From contig MKTX01000007.1 of assembly GCA_001898465.1 (NCBI GenBank), forward strand, positions 62,001 to 126,000: a stretch of DNA of 64,000 nt, read 5' to 3'. Source of the stretch: Sphingobacteriales bacterium 39-19. GTDB lineage: Bacteria > Bacteroidota > Bacteroidia > Chitinophagales > Chitinophagaceae. The translations under genes were made by a program, and so were the position numbers. A model generated the notes under the pieces. The model was not told where the DNA came from. It did no database searches and saw only the letters and a program-made list of their open reading frames with translations. Positions 1-9,048 of this stretch are shown one piece after another; the first letter of the stretch is position 1, and every line of letters starts with the position of its first letter.

Positions 1-551
1 TTGCCATTTTTAAAAGTAAAGGAGTAAGTGCTGCTGCTGCAGAAAATTATGGCAACTTATTTAAGTTGATGTGCACAGGTATTTTACAGGCTAAAACGGC
101 TGAAGAAGCGGAGGAAAATACCGTAAAAAATATTATTGAATGGAATGCTCCTGTAGCCGTAAAGAAAGAGTTGCATTTTGAATCATTAGATACCATTCGC
201 CTGTTTGCCTCTTCTTTTGTGAATGAAGTTAATACCATCCCCATGCGTTATTTTTTAGCATATGATCCTATGCCCAATTTTAAAAAGATAAAAAGTAAAG
301 TACTGGCCTTAAATGGCAGTAAAGATATACAAGTGCTGCCCGATCCCAACCTGGCCGGTATACAGCAAGGCCTAAAACATTTGGGAAAGAAAAAACTTAA
401 AATACAGGAACTGCCTGGGCTTAATCATTTATTTCAAACCTGTAAAGTTTGTAATCTTGATGAATATGTAACCCTGGAAGAAAGCTTTTCTCCTCTTGCA
501 TTAGAAGCCATGGGCGATTGGCTGCAGCAACAAAATATAATCACTCCTTAA
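1..551 (+). CDS. alpha/beta hydrolase, C-terminal part (5' end outside window)
   Basis: The frame is open from base 3 with no start in the window, so only the last 182 residues are present. The segment has the look of the cap plus C-terminal half of an alpha/beta hydrolase: a helical stretch, then a strand-turn reading LNGSKDIQV, where the Asp fits the acid of the triad, and a late PGLNHLFQ, where the His fits the catalytic base. The nucleophile elbow would lie upstream of the window. Substrate cannot be told; family members include serine esterases and S9-like peptidases. Its 3' end overlaps the next gene by about 34 bases, which suggests co-transcription. Confidence 0.72.
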   Translation, partial: AIFKSKGVSAAAAENYGNLFKLMCTGILQAKTAEEAEENTVKNIIEWNAPVAVKKELHFESLDTIRLFASSFVNEVNTIPMRYFLAYDPMPNFKKIKSKVLALNGSKDIQVLPDPNLAGIQQGLKHLGKKKLKIQELPGLNHLFQTCKVCNLDEYVTLEESFSPLALEAMGDWLQQQNIITP

Positions 552-1159
552 ATCATCATCTCATTAATTTTCTGGGCCACGCATATTTGTCTTTTGGTAA
601 ACCGGATATTCTTACCGGCAATATGATCAGTGATTATGTAAAAGGGAAACAGAAATTTAATTATCCGCTACAGGTGCAACATGGCATTATGCTGCACCGT
701 GCCATTGATAGTTTTACCGATTCACATATGGCAACAAAGCAGATAAAGAAATATTTTCAACCCCGGTACCGCTTATATGCAGGTGCACTTACAGATATCG
801 TGTATGATTATTTTTTGGCTAACGACCCGGCCTATTTTCCCGATACCGGGAGCTTACTGGATTTTACAGAAACTTGTTATGCGCTGTTGCAAGAACAGCA
901 AGCATGGCTTGGGCCAGTATTTGGTAAAATGTTCCCGTATATGCGTACCCAAAACTGGATGTATCATTATCGTTTTCACTCGGGCATTGAAAAAAGTTTT
1001 GAAGGGTTACGCAGGCGGGCTTTACATATCACAGAAACCCACTCTGCCATGGAAATATTTATCATGCACGAAAACGATATGTTACCCTATTGCCATGATT
1101 TCTTTGAATCTGTTAAAAAATTTTCCGCTCATACATTATCTCAATTAGAGCAATCCTGA
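518..1159 (+). CDS. ACP phosphodiesterase family protein (DUF479/AcpH-like)
   Basis: A 213-residue protein with the N-terminal hallmark of acyl-carrier-protein phosphodiesterases: NFLGHAYLSFG, then GNMISDYVKG, then HRAIDSFTDSH and a YAGALTDIVYDYFLA segment supplying further metal-binding Asp/His residues. The family hydrolyses the phosphopantetheine link of holo-ACP; many Bacteroidota members are annotated only by homology. No ATG lies upstream of the conserved start, so translation probably begins at the TTG at 518, inside the preceding gene; the conserved part starts near 563, so the first about 15 residues are uncertain. Length is normal for the family. Confidence 0.82.
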   Translation: MAAATKYNHSLNHHLINFLGHAYLSFGKPDILTGNMISDYVKGKQKFNYPLQVQHGIMLHRAIDSFTDSHMATKQIKKYFQPRYRLYAGALTDIVYDYFLANDPAYFPDTGSLLDFTETCYALLQEQQAWLGPVFGKMFPYMRTQNWMYHYRFHSGIEKSFEGLRRRALHITETHSAMEIFIMHENDMLPYCHDFFESVKKFSAHTLSQLEQS

Positions 1160-1164
1160 TTTTT

Positions 1165-1172
1165 TATCTTTG
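1165..1172 (+). promoter_or_regulatory. -7 promoter box TATCTTTG
   Basis: Matches the Bacteroidota sigma consensus TAnnTTTG and lies 14 bases before the ATG of the first DUF2911 gene. No good TTTG -33 element is seen 19 bases further upstream, so this is a partial match. Confidence 0.45.
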
Positions 1173-1186
1173 TTAAAATACTTTAC

Positions 1187-1750
1187 ATGAAAAAAATATT
1201 ATTTCTGCTGACGGCTACCATCGGGTTAAGCGCTATGAGCCAGGCTCAGCCAAAGATTCCCGAAATGGATAAATCACCCATGGATATGAGTTATTTCCCC
1301 GCCAATTATCCGGTTTTAAAATTACAGGGAAAAGCGCCGGCTAACCCGGTTGCCCGTATTATTTATGGCAGGCCGCAAAGAGATAACCGTCAAATATTTG
1401 GTAAACTATTGGAATATGGTAAAGTATGGCGCCTGGGTGCCAATGAATCTACAGAACTTGAATTTTTTAGAAATGTAAAAATTGATGGAAAGCCCATTAA
1501 AAAAGGGCGCTACACCTTATATGCCATACCCGATAGCAGCACCTGGACTTTTATACTCAGTAAATCTATTGACACTTGGGGTGCGTTTGATTATAATGCA
1601 GCAAACGATGTGCTGAGGGTAAGCGTACCGGTAGAAAAACAAACCGAATCGGTTGAAGATTTTTCTTTGTTTTTTGATAAAACAGCTGCCGGTTGTATGT
1701 TAATAGCAGAATGGGAATATGTAAAAGCAGCTTTACCAATATCTTTGTAA
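1187..1750 (+). CDS. DUF2911 family secreted protein
   Basis: 187 residues. A cleavable signal peptide (Lys-Lys, hydrophobic core, then SMSQAQ) covers about residues 1-21. The rest is a single DUF2911 domain: DKSPMDMSYFPANYPV, ARIIYGRPQRDNRQIFG, WRLGANESTELEFF, KKGRYTLYAIP and DTWGAFDYN. This domain is common in Bacteroidota and has no established biochemical role; it is predicted to be a periplasmic or surface beta-rich fold. It is followed directly by a lipoprotein paralogue with the same motifs, so the two are a tandem duplication. Confidence 0.85.
   Translation: MKKILFLLTATIGLSAMSQAQPKIPEMDKSPMDMSYFPANYPVLKLQGKAPANPVARIIYGRPQRDNRQIFGKLLEYGKVWRLGANESTELEFFRNVKIDGKPIKKGRYTLYAIPDSSTWTFILSKSIDTWGAFDYNAANDVLRVSVPVEKQTESVEDFSLFFDKTAAGCMLIAEWEYVKAALPISL
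1740..1747 (+). promoter_or_regulatory. -7 promoter box TATCTTTG
   Basis: A TAnnTTTG match identical to the one before the upstream paralogue; it overlaps the last codons of that gene and lies 6 bases before the ATG at 1753. That is close for a leader, so it may be a by-product of the duplication. Confidence 0.25.
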
Positions 1751-1752
1751 TT

Positions 1753-2388
1753 ATGAAAATAAAAATTCACATTCTTGTATTTCTTTTTGCACTGGCTGCT
1801 ATTTCCTGCCATTCTAAAACAGAAACAAAAGAGGGGGCAGAAAATGCAGAAGATTTGCAATCCGTAAAAACTAATCCATATACCCGTTTAGATCAATCGC
1901 CGATGGATATGATCTACTATCCCGAAAATTATCCTATCCTTAGGATGAACCATGGCGATACGGTTCCTCTTATTGCCCGGGTAATTTATAGCCGACCCCA
2001 TAAAAAAGGGAGAAAAATTTTTGGCGAAGGGGATGCCTATCTGTGCCCTTATGGAAAAATCTGGCGCCTGGGTGCCAATGAAGCAACCGAAATTCAATTT
2101 TTTAAAAATGTTTCCATTGCAGGTACTAATATTCCTGCCGGTGATTATGTAATGTATTGCATACCCCATGCCGATCGCTGGACCCTTGTACTGAATAAAA
2201 ACCTGTACACCTGGGGCCTGCATGTTGATGAATCGAAAGATTTTTTTAGAACAGATGTTCCGGTAATGACACAATCACCTCCGGCAGAAGATTTCACAAT
2301 GATTTTTACGGATGCCAGTGGAGGGGCTGGTTTACTTATGGCCTGGGACCAGGTGAAAGTCATTTTGCCCATCCTGTTTGTAAAATAA
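1753..2388 (+). CDS. DUF2911 family lipoprotein (paralogue of the preceding gene)
   Basis: The ATG at 1753 is preferred over an in-frame ATG at 1693 because it begins a lipoprotein signal peptide (ALAAISC, cleavage before Cys about residue 19); the upstream option would put 20 extra residues, encoded within the previous gene, before it. After an acidic spacer the DUF2911 domain repeats the paralogue's motifs: DQSPMDMIYYPENYP, ARVIYSRPHKKGRKIFG, WRLGANEATEIQFF and WGLHVDESKD. The mature protein is about 190 residues, membrane-anchored where its neighbour is soluble. Function unknown. Confidence 0.85.
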   Translation: MKIKIHILVFLFALAAISCHSKTETKEGAENAEDLQSVKTNPYTRLDQSPMDMIYYPENYPILRMNHGDTVPLIARVIYSRPHKKGRKIFGEGDAYLCPYGKIWRLGANEATEIQFFKNVSIAGTNIPAGDYVMYCIPHADRWTLVLNKNLYTWGLHVDESKDFFRTDVPVMTQSPPAEDFTMIFTDASGGAGLLMAWDQVKVILPILFVK

Positions 2389-2393
2389 AAAAA

Positions 2394-4256
2394 TCAGAAC
2401 AAATGAGAAGCACATATATAACGCCAATCGCAATTGTTACTTTCATAAGCATCTAGCGGTATTGATTTTTTATGTATTACCGAAGGCTTTAAAATCTTTT
2501 CATTTATTAATTTCCTTTTAGACTCTGCCAGGTATTCGGTAAAAGTTGCAGAAGACATCCATTCTTTTTGTGGGGGTTCAAAACCTACTTTATCTTTTCG
2601 CCATACGATAGAAGCAGGCAGGCGTGTATCCATCAGGCTTCGTAATATCCATTTGCCATAACCATTATTTATTTTTTGAGAAGATGGCAACGAAAAAATA
2701 AATTTCACCAAATCTGCCTGTAAAAAAGGAAGCCTTACTTCTATACCATGTGCCATACTATTGCGATCGGCATATCGCAGTAATTCTTCCATACCCATCT
2801 GCATGGTATTGAAATATAAAATATCATTGAGTTTTGTAATGATGGGTTTATGAATACCATCCCATTCACGGCCCTTTACACAACGCATCAGTTCATGCGT
2901 GATATCGGGGTTATTCACAATTCTGCGGTATTCTCTTCTTTCTAATGCCAGGGCGGCATGCGAAGGCAGCATAGCGGCAATATAATTTTTATAGCCCCAG
3001 CTTAGCATGGCCTTATTTTGTTTCAGTAAAAATTTTTCTTTTTTTACCATGGCAAACTTATACCCTGCGGCCATTTCCTGTAAATACCAATGGAGGTAGC
3101 GGTGGTAACCAGCCAGGATTTCATCGGCACCCTGCCCGTCTAACAATACTTTTACTCCTTTTTGAGCGGCTAATTCATATACTTTGTATTGGGCAAATAT
3201 GCTGGAACTGGGAAAAGGTTCTTCCTGGTGGTATAATAATTTCTCAAAAGTATGAATGAGCTCCAGCGGAGAGGGGGTAACGGTATAATTTGTAAATCCC
3301 ACCAATTGTGAAGCTTCCTGTATATATTCTTTTTCATCTCTGTCAAACCCCGGGAAGCATGCTGAAAAAGTGCAAAAATCTGAAGCGGACCGGCTGTTTT
3401 GTAAAATGGTTTTTACAAACCAAATGATGGTGCTGCTATCTAAACCGCCGCTCAGGCTGCTTCCAAGCGGTACATCGCTACGCAAGCGGCGGCCAATGGA
3501 GGTGCGTAAAAGCAACTCAAGCTTATGCAATATAGCATCGTCGTGTAATTTTTGAGTGTGTTGCTTGTCAATATCCCAGTAAGGTTGTACCTGTAACCTC
3601 ATATCCTGTAACTGCAATACAGCATAGTGTGCCGGGGGCAGAGAATGAATTTGCAGGTAAAATGTTTGTGCTTTATTGGCCGGGTTTTGTACGTTTCCTA
3701 AAGAAAGATAGTTCAGCAACATTTTTTGGTCAATATCTTTTGGTATGCCGGCAGCCCATAAAGCCTTCATTTCACTGGCAAAAGAAAAAGTGTTTTTACC
3801 AAGGTGATAATAAAATGGTTTTTCTCCAAAACGATCCCGGGCAATAAAAAGTGTTTGTTGCTTTTCGTCCCATAAGGCAAAGGAAAACATACCATCAAAA
3901 TACTGCAGGCAGCGCTCCCGGTAACAATCATAGGCAGCCAGGATCACTTCGGTATCGCTGGCCGTATTAAAACTATACCCTGCTTTTTGAAGGTCTTTTT
4001 TTATTTCGGGATAATTATAAATTTCGCCATTAAATACAATACTATACCGGTTCATGTAATGCATGGGCTGCGATGCCTCATCAGAAAGGTCAATAATGGC
4101 CAGGCGGCGATGTGCCAATCCGCAATTATTTTTTTTATTTATCCATATACCTTCACCATCCGGGCCACGGTGAGCCAGGGTGGTAATCATTAATTTTAAT
4201 ATGGATTGGCCCACCTTGTTTGATTGGGGGGATATTATTCCTGCAATTCCGCACAT
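2394..4256 (-). CDS. asnB: asparagine synthase (glutamine-hydrolysing)
   Basis: 620 residues, starting at the Met before Cys (MCGIAGIIS) because Cys2 is the glutaminase nucleophile; an in-frame ATG 39 bases upstream is rejected. N-terminal class II glutaminase with AHRGPDGEG, NGEIYN and SDTEVILAAY; C-terminal synthetase domain with the PP-loop SGGLDSSTI near residue 268 and DGQGADEILAGYHRY. It converts aspartate, glutamine and ATP to asparagine, or belongs to a close amidotransferase relative used in surface-polysaccharide loci; no polysaccharide genes are adjacent, which favours the plain biosynthetic role. It is convergent with the DUF2911 pair, with only a few bases between the stops. Confidence 0.93.
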   Translation of the reverse strand: MCGIAGIISPQSNKVGQSILKLMITTLAHRGPDGEGIWINKKNNCGLAHRRLAIIDLSDEASQPMHYMNRYSIVFNGEIYNYPEIKKDLQKAGYSFNTASDTEVILAAYDCYRERCLQYFDGMFSFALWDEKQQTLFIARDRFGEKPFYYHLGKNTFSFASEMKALWAAGIPKDIDQKMLLNYLSLGNVQNPANKAQTFYLQIHSLPPAHYAVLQLQDMRLQVQPYWDIDKQHTQKLHDDAILHKLELLLRTSIGRRLRSDVPLGSSLSGGLDSSTIIWFVKTILQNSRSASDFCTFSACFPGFDRDEKEYIQEASQLVGFTNYTVTPSPLELIHTFEKLLYHQEEPFPSSSIFAQYKVYELAAQKGVKVLLDGQGADEILAGYHRYLHWYLQEMAAGYKFAMVKKEKFLLKQNKAMLSWGYKNYIAAMLPSHAALALERREYRRIVNNPDITHELMRCVKGREWDGIHKPIITKLNDILYFNTMQMGMEELLRYADRNSMAHGIEVRLPFLQADLVKFIFSLPSSQKINNGYGKWILRSLMDTRLPASIVWRKDKVGFEPPQKEWMSSATFTEYLAESKRKLINEKILKPSVIHKKSIPLDAYESNNCDWRYICASHLF

Positions 4257-4353
4257 ATTGTAAATATACTTACTCAATAGCAGTTCCCAAACCAAAAGAA
4301 CAATCTATTTATATGAAAATGCCCCTGGCGAAAAGCATTGCTTTTTTTATCAG

Positions 4354-4361
4354 TAAATTTG
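4354..4361 (+). promoter_or_regulatory. -7 promoter box TAAATTTG
   Basis: TAnnTTTG match 18 bases before the ATG of the PLP enzyme, a normal leader length. No clear TTTG -33 element at the expected spacing. Confidence 0.4.
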
Positions 4362-4379
4362 CTCATAAAAAAATAAATA

Positions 4380-5543
4380 ATGGCTACTGAAAATTTTCGC
4401 TTAAAAAAACAAGGAACCCAATATGTACATGCAGGTGCAGAACCCGACCCATCTACCGGGGCCATTATGACCCCCATTTTTCAAACTTCCACTTTTGTAC
4501 AGGATGCTCCCGGTGTAAACAAAGGTTTTGAATATGCACGGAGCCAGAATCCTACCCGCACAAAATTAGAAGAAGCATTGGCCATTATTGAAAATGGAAA
4601 TTACGGGCTTGCATTTAGCAGTGGTGTGGCTGCTACAGATGCGGTTATAAAATTATTAAACCCGGGAGATGAAGTAATAGCGGCTGCCGATATGTATGGC
4701 GGAACCTATCGTTTATTTACTAAAGTATTTGAGCGCTTTGGTATAAAATTTATATATGTGGATACCACAAATACAGCTGCGGTTGAAAATGCCATCACCG
4801 GTAAAACAAAGTTGATATGGGTAGAAACGCCCACCAACCCCATGATGAATATCACTGATATTGCTGCCATGGCCGGCATTGCAAAAAAAGCAAAAGCATG
4901 GCTATGTGTAGATAATACTTTTGCTTCGCCATACTTGCAAAACCCGCTAAACCTGGGCGCCGATATCGTGATGCATTCCAGCACCAAGTACCTGAGCGGC
5001 CATAGCGATGTTATTCAAGGCGCTTTGGTAATGAACAACAAGGAGCTGCGGGATCAATTATATTTTATTCAAAAAAGCTGCGGGGCAGTGCCGGGCCCGT
5101 TTGATTGTTTCCTGGTATTGAGAGGAATTAAAACCCTGCATGTTCGCATGCGCCAGCATTGTGAAAACGGAAGGCAGGTAGCTGCTTTCTTGCATGCCCA
5201 CCCCAAAGTAGATAAAGTTTTCTGGTGTGGATTAGAATCTAACCCCGGTTACGAAATTGCAAAAAAGCAAATGAAAGATTTTGGCGGCATGATGAGTTTT
5301 ACGTTGAAAGATGATAGCCAGGAAGCAGCATTGAAAGTGTTAACTTCTACCCGGGTATTTTCTTTGGCAGAAAGCCTGGGTGGTGTAGAATCATTAATCA
5401 ACCACCCGGCCACTATGACGCATGCCAGCATCCCCAGGGAAGAAAGATTAAAGACAGGCCTTACCGATGGATTAATTCGCTTAAGCCTGGGTATTGAAGA
5501 CCCGGAAGATTTAATAGCAGACCTGAACCAGGCCCTGGCATAA
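4380..5543 (+). CDS. trans-sulfuration PLP enzyme (cystathionine gamma-synthase/gamma-lyase type)
   Basis: 387 residues, full length for the Cys/Met metabolism PLP family. Visible motifs: EYARSQNPTR for phosphate binding, SSGVAATDAV, VETPTNPMMNI, VDNTFASPYLQ, and the Schiff-base lysine in SSTKYLSGHSD (Lys203). The C-terminus keeps FSLAESLGGVESLINHPA and RLSLGIEDPEDL. The family includes cystathionine gamma-synthase, gamma-lyase, beta-lyase and methionine gamma-lyase; sequence inspection alone does not separate them. It stands alone, divergent from asnB, with no methionine or cysteine genes beside it. Confidence 0.92.
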   Translation: MATENFRLKKQGTQYVHAGAEPDPSTGAIMTPIFQTSTFVQDAPGVNKGFEYARSQNPTRTKLEEALAIIENGNYGLAFSSGVAATDAVIKLLNPGDEVIAAADMYGGTYRLFTKVFERFGIKFIYVDTTNTAAVENAITGKTKLIWVETPTNPMMNITDIAAMAGIAKKAKAWLCVDNTFASPYLQNPLNLGADIVMHSSTKYLSGHSDVIQGALVMNNKELRDQLYFIQKSCGAVPGPFDCFLVLRGIKTLHVRMRQHCENGRQVAAFLHAHPKVDKVFWCGLESNPGYEIAKKQMKDFGGMMSFTLKDDSQEAALKVLTSTRVFSLAESLGGVESLINHPATMTHASIPREERLKTGLTDGLIRLSLGIEDPEDLIADLNQALA

Positions 5544-5564
5544 TAGCCTTATATACGTTTATAC

Positions 5565-6338
5565 ATGGAAGAAGCCCGGCTAAAGAAATTCCTGGATGAG
5601 AAAGTGAAACACTTTAACCGGGCTTCTTTTATTAAAGATGATCCAATTTGTATCCCCCATTCTTTTAGCAAATTACAGGATATTGAAATTGCCGGCTTTT
5701 TCTCTGCTGTTTTTGCATGGGGCATTCGCAAAACCATTATAGCCAAATCAAAAGAGCTCATGAATCGTATGGACCAGGCACCCTACCAGTTTTGCCTGCA
5801 ACATACTGATGCCGATTTAAAAAAATTATTACAATTCCGGCACCGTACCTTTAATGATACCGATTTGCTTTATTTTATCTCTTTTCTTAAATATCACTAT
5901 AGCCGGTCTCATTCTCTTGAAACCGCTTTTACCTATAAGCGTAATAAAGGTTTATTCAGTATGGAAGATTCGCTGAACAATTTTTATGATTATTTTTTTT
6001 CTTTAGAACATGTACCGGCACGCACCCTAAAACATATCGCCGCTCCCAGGAAAAAATCAGCCTGTAAAAGATTAAATATGTATCTGCGGTGGATGGTGAG
6101 GCAGGATGATACCGGGGTTGACTTTGGTATATGGCATACGATACAACCCATGCAATTAATCATACCATTGGATGTTCATGTGGCCCGGGTAGCCCGGCAT
6201 TTTAAATTATTAGAGCGAAAACAAACAGACTGGCTTGCTGCTGCAGAACTTACAAATACCTTGCGGGCCTTTGATTCAAAAGATCCTGTAAAATATGATT
6301 TTGCATTGTTTGCCCTGGGCGCACTTGAAAAATTTTAA
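5565..6338 (+). CDS. TIGR02757/DUF2400 family protein
   Basis: 257 residues. Hallmarks of the family are present: KFLDEKVKHFN near the N-terminus, DPICIPHSF, EIAGFFSAVFAWG, a central CKRLNMYLRWMVR and PLDVHVARVARHF near the C-terminus, followed by KDPVKYDFALFALG. The latter half resembles the helix-hairpin-helix DNA glycosylase fold, so a nucleic-acid role is possible, but no function is established. It begins 21 bases after the PLP gene and is probably co-transcribed with it and the small gene that follows. Confidence 0.88.
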   Translation: MEEARLKKFLDEKVKHFNRASFIKDDPICIPHSFSKLQDIEIAGFFSAVFAWGIRKTIIAKSKELMNRMDQAPYQFCLQHTDADLKKLLQFRHRTFNDTDLLYFISFLKYHYSRSHSLETAFTYKRNKGLFSMEDSLNNFYDYFFSLEHVPARTLKHIAAPRKKSACKRLNMYLRWMVRQDDTGVDFGIWHTIQPMQLIIPLDVHVARVARHFKLLERKQTDWLAAAELTNTLRAFDSKDPVKYDFALFALGALEKF

Positions 6339-6353
6339 CTTTATAATAAAAAA

Positions 6354-6671
6354 ATGCAAACAGGGAGTGAAGCAGAAATAAATTCATTGTCAGCCAGCCT
6401 GGCAGCACAACCTGGGCAGGATGAGCTATTTTTATTATTGGTAGGGCATATACAAACTTTAATCAACGAAGATTTTTCCTCATTGGTTTATTTGCTGTAT
6501 CGTATAGATGTTCGTGAATCGCTCATTAAAGAGACATTAGCGCAACATCCAAATGAAAATACGGCCCTCTTAATAGCCCGGCTTATTATTGAAAGGCAAA
6601 TTGAAAAATTAGAATTCCGTAAAAAATTCAGTAGCCCCCATCGGGATATTCCCCCGGAAGATAAATGGTGA
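6354..6671 (+). CDS. hypothetical protein, 105 aa
   Basis: A small soluble protein with no signal peptide or membrane segment, predicted mostly helical (ELFLLLVGHIQTLINEDF, LLIARLIIERQIEKLEF) with a charged tail. It starts 15 bases after the TIGR02757 gene, in the same direction and likely the same transcript. It ends exactly next to the stop of the convergent gene at 6672. Not recognised; the coding call rests on position, codon usage like its neighbours and lack of any competing gene. Confidence 0.6.
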   Translation: MQTGSEAEINSLSASLAAQPGQDELFLLLVGHIQTLINEDFSSLVYLLYRIDVRESLIKETLAQHPNENTALLIARLIIERQIEKLEFRKKFSSPHRDIPPEDKW

Positions 6672-7058
6672 TTATCGTTTTATTTTAAAAAAATAAGTAA
6701 ATAAATTCCCACTTGCATTATTTTCGGCTTCAGCATATTCATTTATTATTTTATCAATGTGTGTTTGGGAATGGGCTGCATTAGTGTGTGCCCGTTGTGC
6801 TGTCTTTTGAGTTCTTTGCAAACTGGGAGTGGGTTGTAGCCCATCTGTAAAATTACGGGCTCTTGCCTCATCCCAGTTCATAGTTCTCTGTAAAAAGGCA
6901 ATGGCTTCTTCTTTTTTATTTTCTTTGAGTAATGCTTTTACAATCGGGAGGGGTATTTGGCGAACCTGTTGCCGCCCGGTATGGGCTGGGGAAGGGTTGC
7001 CGGCTTCCTGTAAAGCTTTAAAAACTTCGCCCATTAATTTCATAAAAGTACCGGCCAT
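6672..7058 (-). CDS. hypothetical protein, 128 aa
   Basis: Not recognised. The N-terminal part is helical with VKALLKENKKEEAIAFLQR, followed by a Gln/Thr/His-rich low-complexity stretch (about residues 75-100) and a basic C-terminus. No signal peptide or membrane helix. An internal Met (start at 7043) is an equally good start. It lies 19 bases after the hydroxylase gene stop at 7077 on the same strand and may share its transcript. Confidence 0.55.
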   Translation of the reverse strand: MAGTFMKLMGEVFKALQEAGNPSPAHTGRQQVRQIPLPIVKALLKENKKEEAIAFLQRTMNWDEARARNFTDGLQPTPSLQRTQKTAQRAHTNAAHSQTHIDKIINEYAEAENNASGNLFTYFFKIKR

Positions 7059-7076
7059 CGTTGTAAAATAAGAAAG

Positions 7077-7748
7077 TTAATACATCAATTTCTTCACAGC
7101 CTCTTTATCTTCTTTTTCTTTTTTAAGATCAAACATGGTTCCAAAAACATGATCCCACAATGTAGAACTTACGCCAAAACCCTGGTGCTCATTTTTATAA
7201 TGATGAAGATGGTGGTTTCTCCATAAACCCTTCATCCATTTATAAGGAGGGTTCCAGGCATGAATCGCATAATGCATACTTCCATATACCAGGTATCCAA
7301 AAATAAAACCCGGAAAAAACGCAAATGCAAATTCACGAATGCCCAAGGCCATCCCTATTAACCAGAACAAAGAAAATAAAACAGAAGAAATAATGAGGCT
7401 GGGAACAGGCGGCATAAATAATCTCTCCTTATCCCTTGGATATTCGTGGTGATTGCCATGCATCACATAAATTATTTTTTGAGTGCTTTCTTTTTCTGAT
7501 ACAAAATGAAAAACCCAGCGGTGCATGATATATTCAAAAAAAGTCCAAAAAAAGATACCGGCAAAAAAGGTTCCTGTAATTACCCCCACAGGCATTTCGA
7601 AATGCGTTTTACTATAATACAGCATATAACCTATGATGGGTAAATACATCCCCCAAATTACCAGTGGATGGGTTTTGGTGAGATACTCCAGGTACTGATT
7701 TTTAAATAACTGCGCCTGGCCTTTATTATGAATCTTTTCAAATTTCAT
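7077..7748 (-). CDS. fatty acid hydroxylase / sterol desaturase superfamily membrane protein
   Basis: 223 residues from the Met at 7748 (MKFEKIHNKG); 14 codons of open frame upstream look non-coding. Four or so hydrophobic helices carry the diiron histidine clusters of the superfamily: EYIMHRWVFHF, HGNHHEYPRD, HYAIHAWNPP and RNHHLHHYKNEHQGFG. The topology and clusters resemble fatty acid 2-hydroxylases acting on sphingolipid acyl chains, which fits sphingolipid-making Bacteroidota, but carotenoid or sterol-type substrates cannot be excluded. Confidence 0.85.
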   Translation of the reverse strand: MKFEKIHNKGQAQLFKNQYLEYLTKTHPLVIWGMYLPIIGYMLYYSKTHFEMPVGVITGTFFAGIFFWTFFEYIMHRWVFHFVSEKESTQKIIYVMHGNHHEYPRDKERLFMPPVPSLIISSVLFSLFWLIGMALGIREFAFAFFPGFIFGYLVYGSMHYAIHAWNPPYKWMKGLWRNHHLHHYKNEHQGFGVSSTLWDHVFGTMFDLKKEKEDKEAVKKLMY

Positions 7749-7944
7749 ATACTGGCGTTTTCTACTGCAAATATACCCAAGATTTTGCATTCAAAAAAAG
7801 GAACATAACTTTTACAATGGCAGGCTGTAATGCCCTGTTTAAGCCCATTTTAGGCATCCCGGGCCCCGGGCTTAGTAAGCTGTATTTTATTTACCTGGGG
7901 CAGTGCTGTTTGTTTCCATTATTTTTACAAAAAAATCAGGGATC

Positions 7945-8955
7945 ATGAAGTTTGTAACTTATTTAAAAGATGAAAGAGACCAACTGGCTTTGCTGGTAGA
8001 GGGTCAATTATATGATTTGGACCGGTTGCATCCGGATATGCCCGGCAGCATGACCATGTTGCTCAATTACTGGGATGATTTAATTCCATTGGCCAGCATG
8101 ATTGAAAAAAAAATCAAGGCAGGCGATTTTAAAAGTATAGATACCACGCCATTTGAAGAAGCCGATTTGCTTGCCCCTGTTCCTCATCCTTCCAGTTGCC
8201 GGGATGCGTATGCCTTTCGGCAGCATGTGGCTGCGGCACGCAGAAACAGGAAAGTAGAAATGATTCCTGAATTTGATCAATACCCCATTTTTTATTTTAC
8301 CAATCACAATAGTATCCAGGGCCCCGGGCCGGTGTATTGTATGCCCGATCATTTTCAAAAATTAGATTTTGAACTGGAATGTGCCGTAGTGATTTGCCGG
8401 CCGGGCCGTAACATCCGGGCAGCCGATGCGGACCCGTATATTGGAGGCCTTATGATCATGAATGATATGAGTGCACGCCAATTACAAATGGAAGAAATGA
8501 AATTAAACCTGGGGCCTGCCAAAGGAAAAGATTTTGCAACCTGCATTGGCCCCATGCTGGTAACGCTCGATGAATTGGAATCTTATGAAGTACCCTGCAA
8601 ACCAAACCACACCGGCAAAGCATGGAACCTCAGCATGACTTGTAAAGTAAATGATAAGGAACTGAGCCGTGGTAATGTAAGTGATATGGATTGGACCTTT
8701 GCAGAGATTATAGAACGCTGCAGCTATGGGGTTACCCTGATGCCCGGTGATGTAATTGGCAGCGGAACTGTAGGCACAGGCTGTTTTTTGGAATTAAACG
8801 GAACCGGGAAATTCAATGACCCGGAGTATAAAGAACAATGGTTACAGGAAAATGATGTAATACAAATGGATATTGACGGTTTAGGAACACTTGTGAATAC
8901 CATTATAAAAGAAGAAAGTGAGATGAGCCTTTTTGCATTAAAGAAAAATATTTAA
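7945..8955 (+). CDS. fumarylacetoacetate hydrolase (FAH) family protein
   Basis: 336 residues from the ATG at 7945 (MKFVTYLKDE); 14 upstream codons are rejected. The C-terminal FAH barrel has the metal ligands and surroundings: IFYFTNHNSIQGPG, LDFELECAVVICRPGRN (two Glu), and GLMIMNDMSARQLQ (Asp), then GDVIGSGTVGTGCFLELNG. Family enzymes hydrolyse or decarboxylate beta-diketo acids in aromatic catabolism. Followed by a flavin-reductase-like gene in the same direction, consistent with an aromatic or tyrosine breakdown context, though no dioxygenase is nearby. Confidence 0.88.
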   Translation: MKFVTYLKDERDQLALLVEGQLYDLDRLHPDMPGSMTMLLNYWDDLIPLASMIEKKIKAGDFKSIDTTPFEEADLLAPVPHPSSCRDAYAFRQHVAAARRNRKVEMIPEFDQYPIFYFTNHNSIQGPGPVYCMPDHFQKLDFELECAVVICRPGRNIRAADADPYIGGLMIMNDMSARQLQMEEMKLNLGPAKGKDFATCIGPMLVTLDELESYEVPCKPNHTGKAWNLSMTCKVNDKELSRGNVSDMDWTFAEIIERCSYGVTLMPGDVIGSGTVGTGCFLELNGTGKFNDPEYKEQWLQENDVIQMDIDGLGTLVNTIIKEESEMSLFALKKNI

Positions 8956-8987
8956 TTTAAAAAATAGGATCCCGGCAGTATGGTAAC

Positions 8988-9036
8988 GCCCGGCTTCAGT
9001 GGCGTCGCACACTGCAGCTTCATCCATACACCGGGC
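8988..9036 (+). repeat. dispersed hairpin repeat, copy A
   Basis: A 49-base element bounded by GCCCGG and CCGGGC and containing the core GGCGTCGCAC after CTTCA. The same order (CCGG, CTTCA, GGCGTCGCAC, CCGG) occurs on the other strand at 13359-13401 upstream of alaS. It ends 12 bases before the flavin reductase ATG and would be transcribed as a hairpin in that leader. Confidence 0.5.
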
Positions 9037-9048
9037 TCACAGAGATAT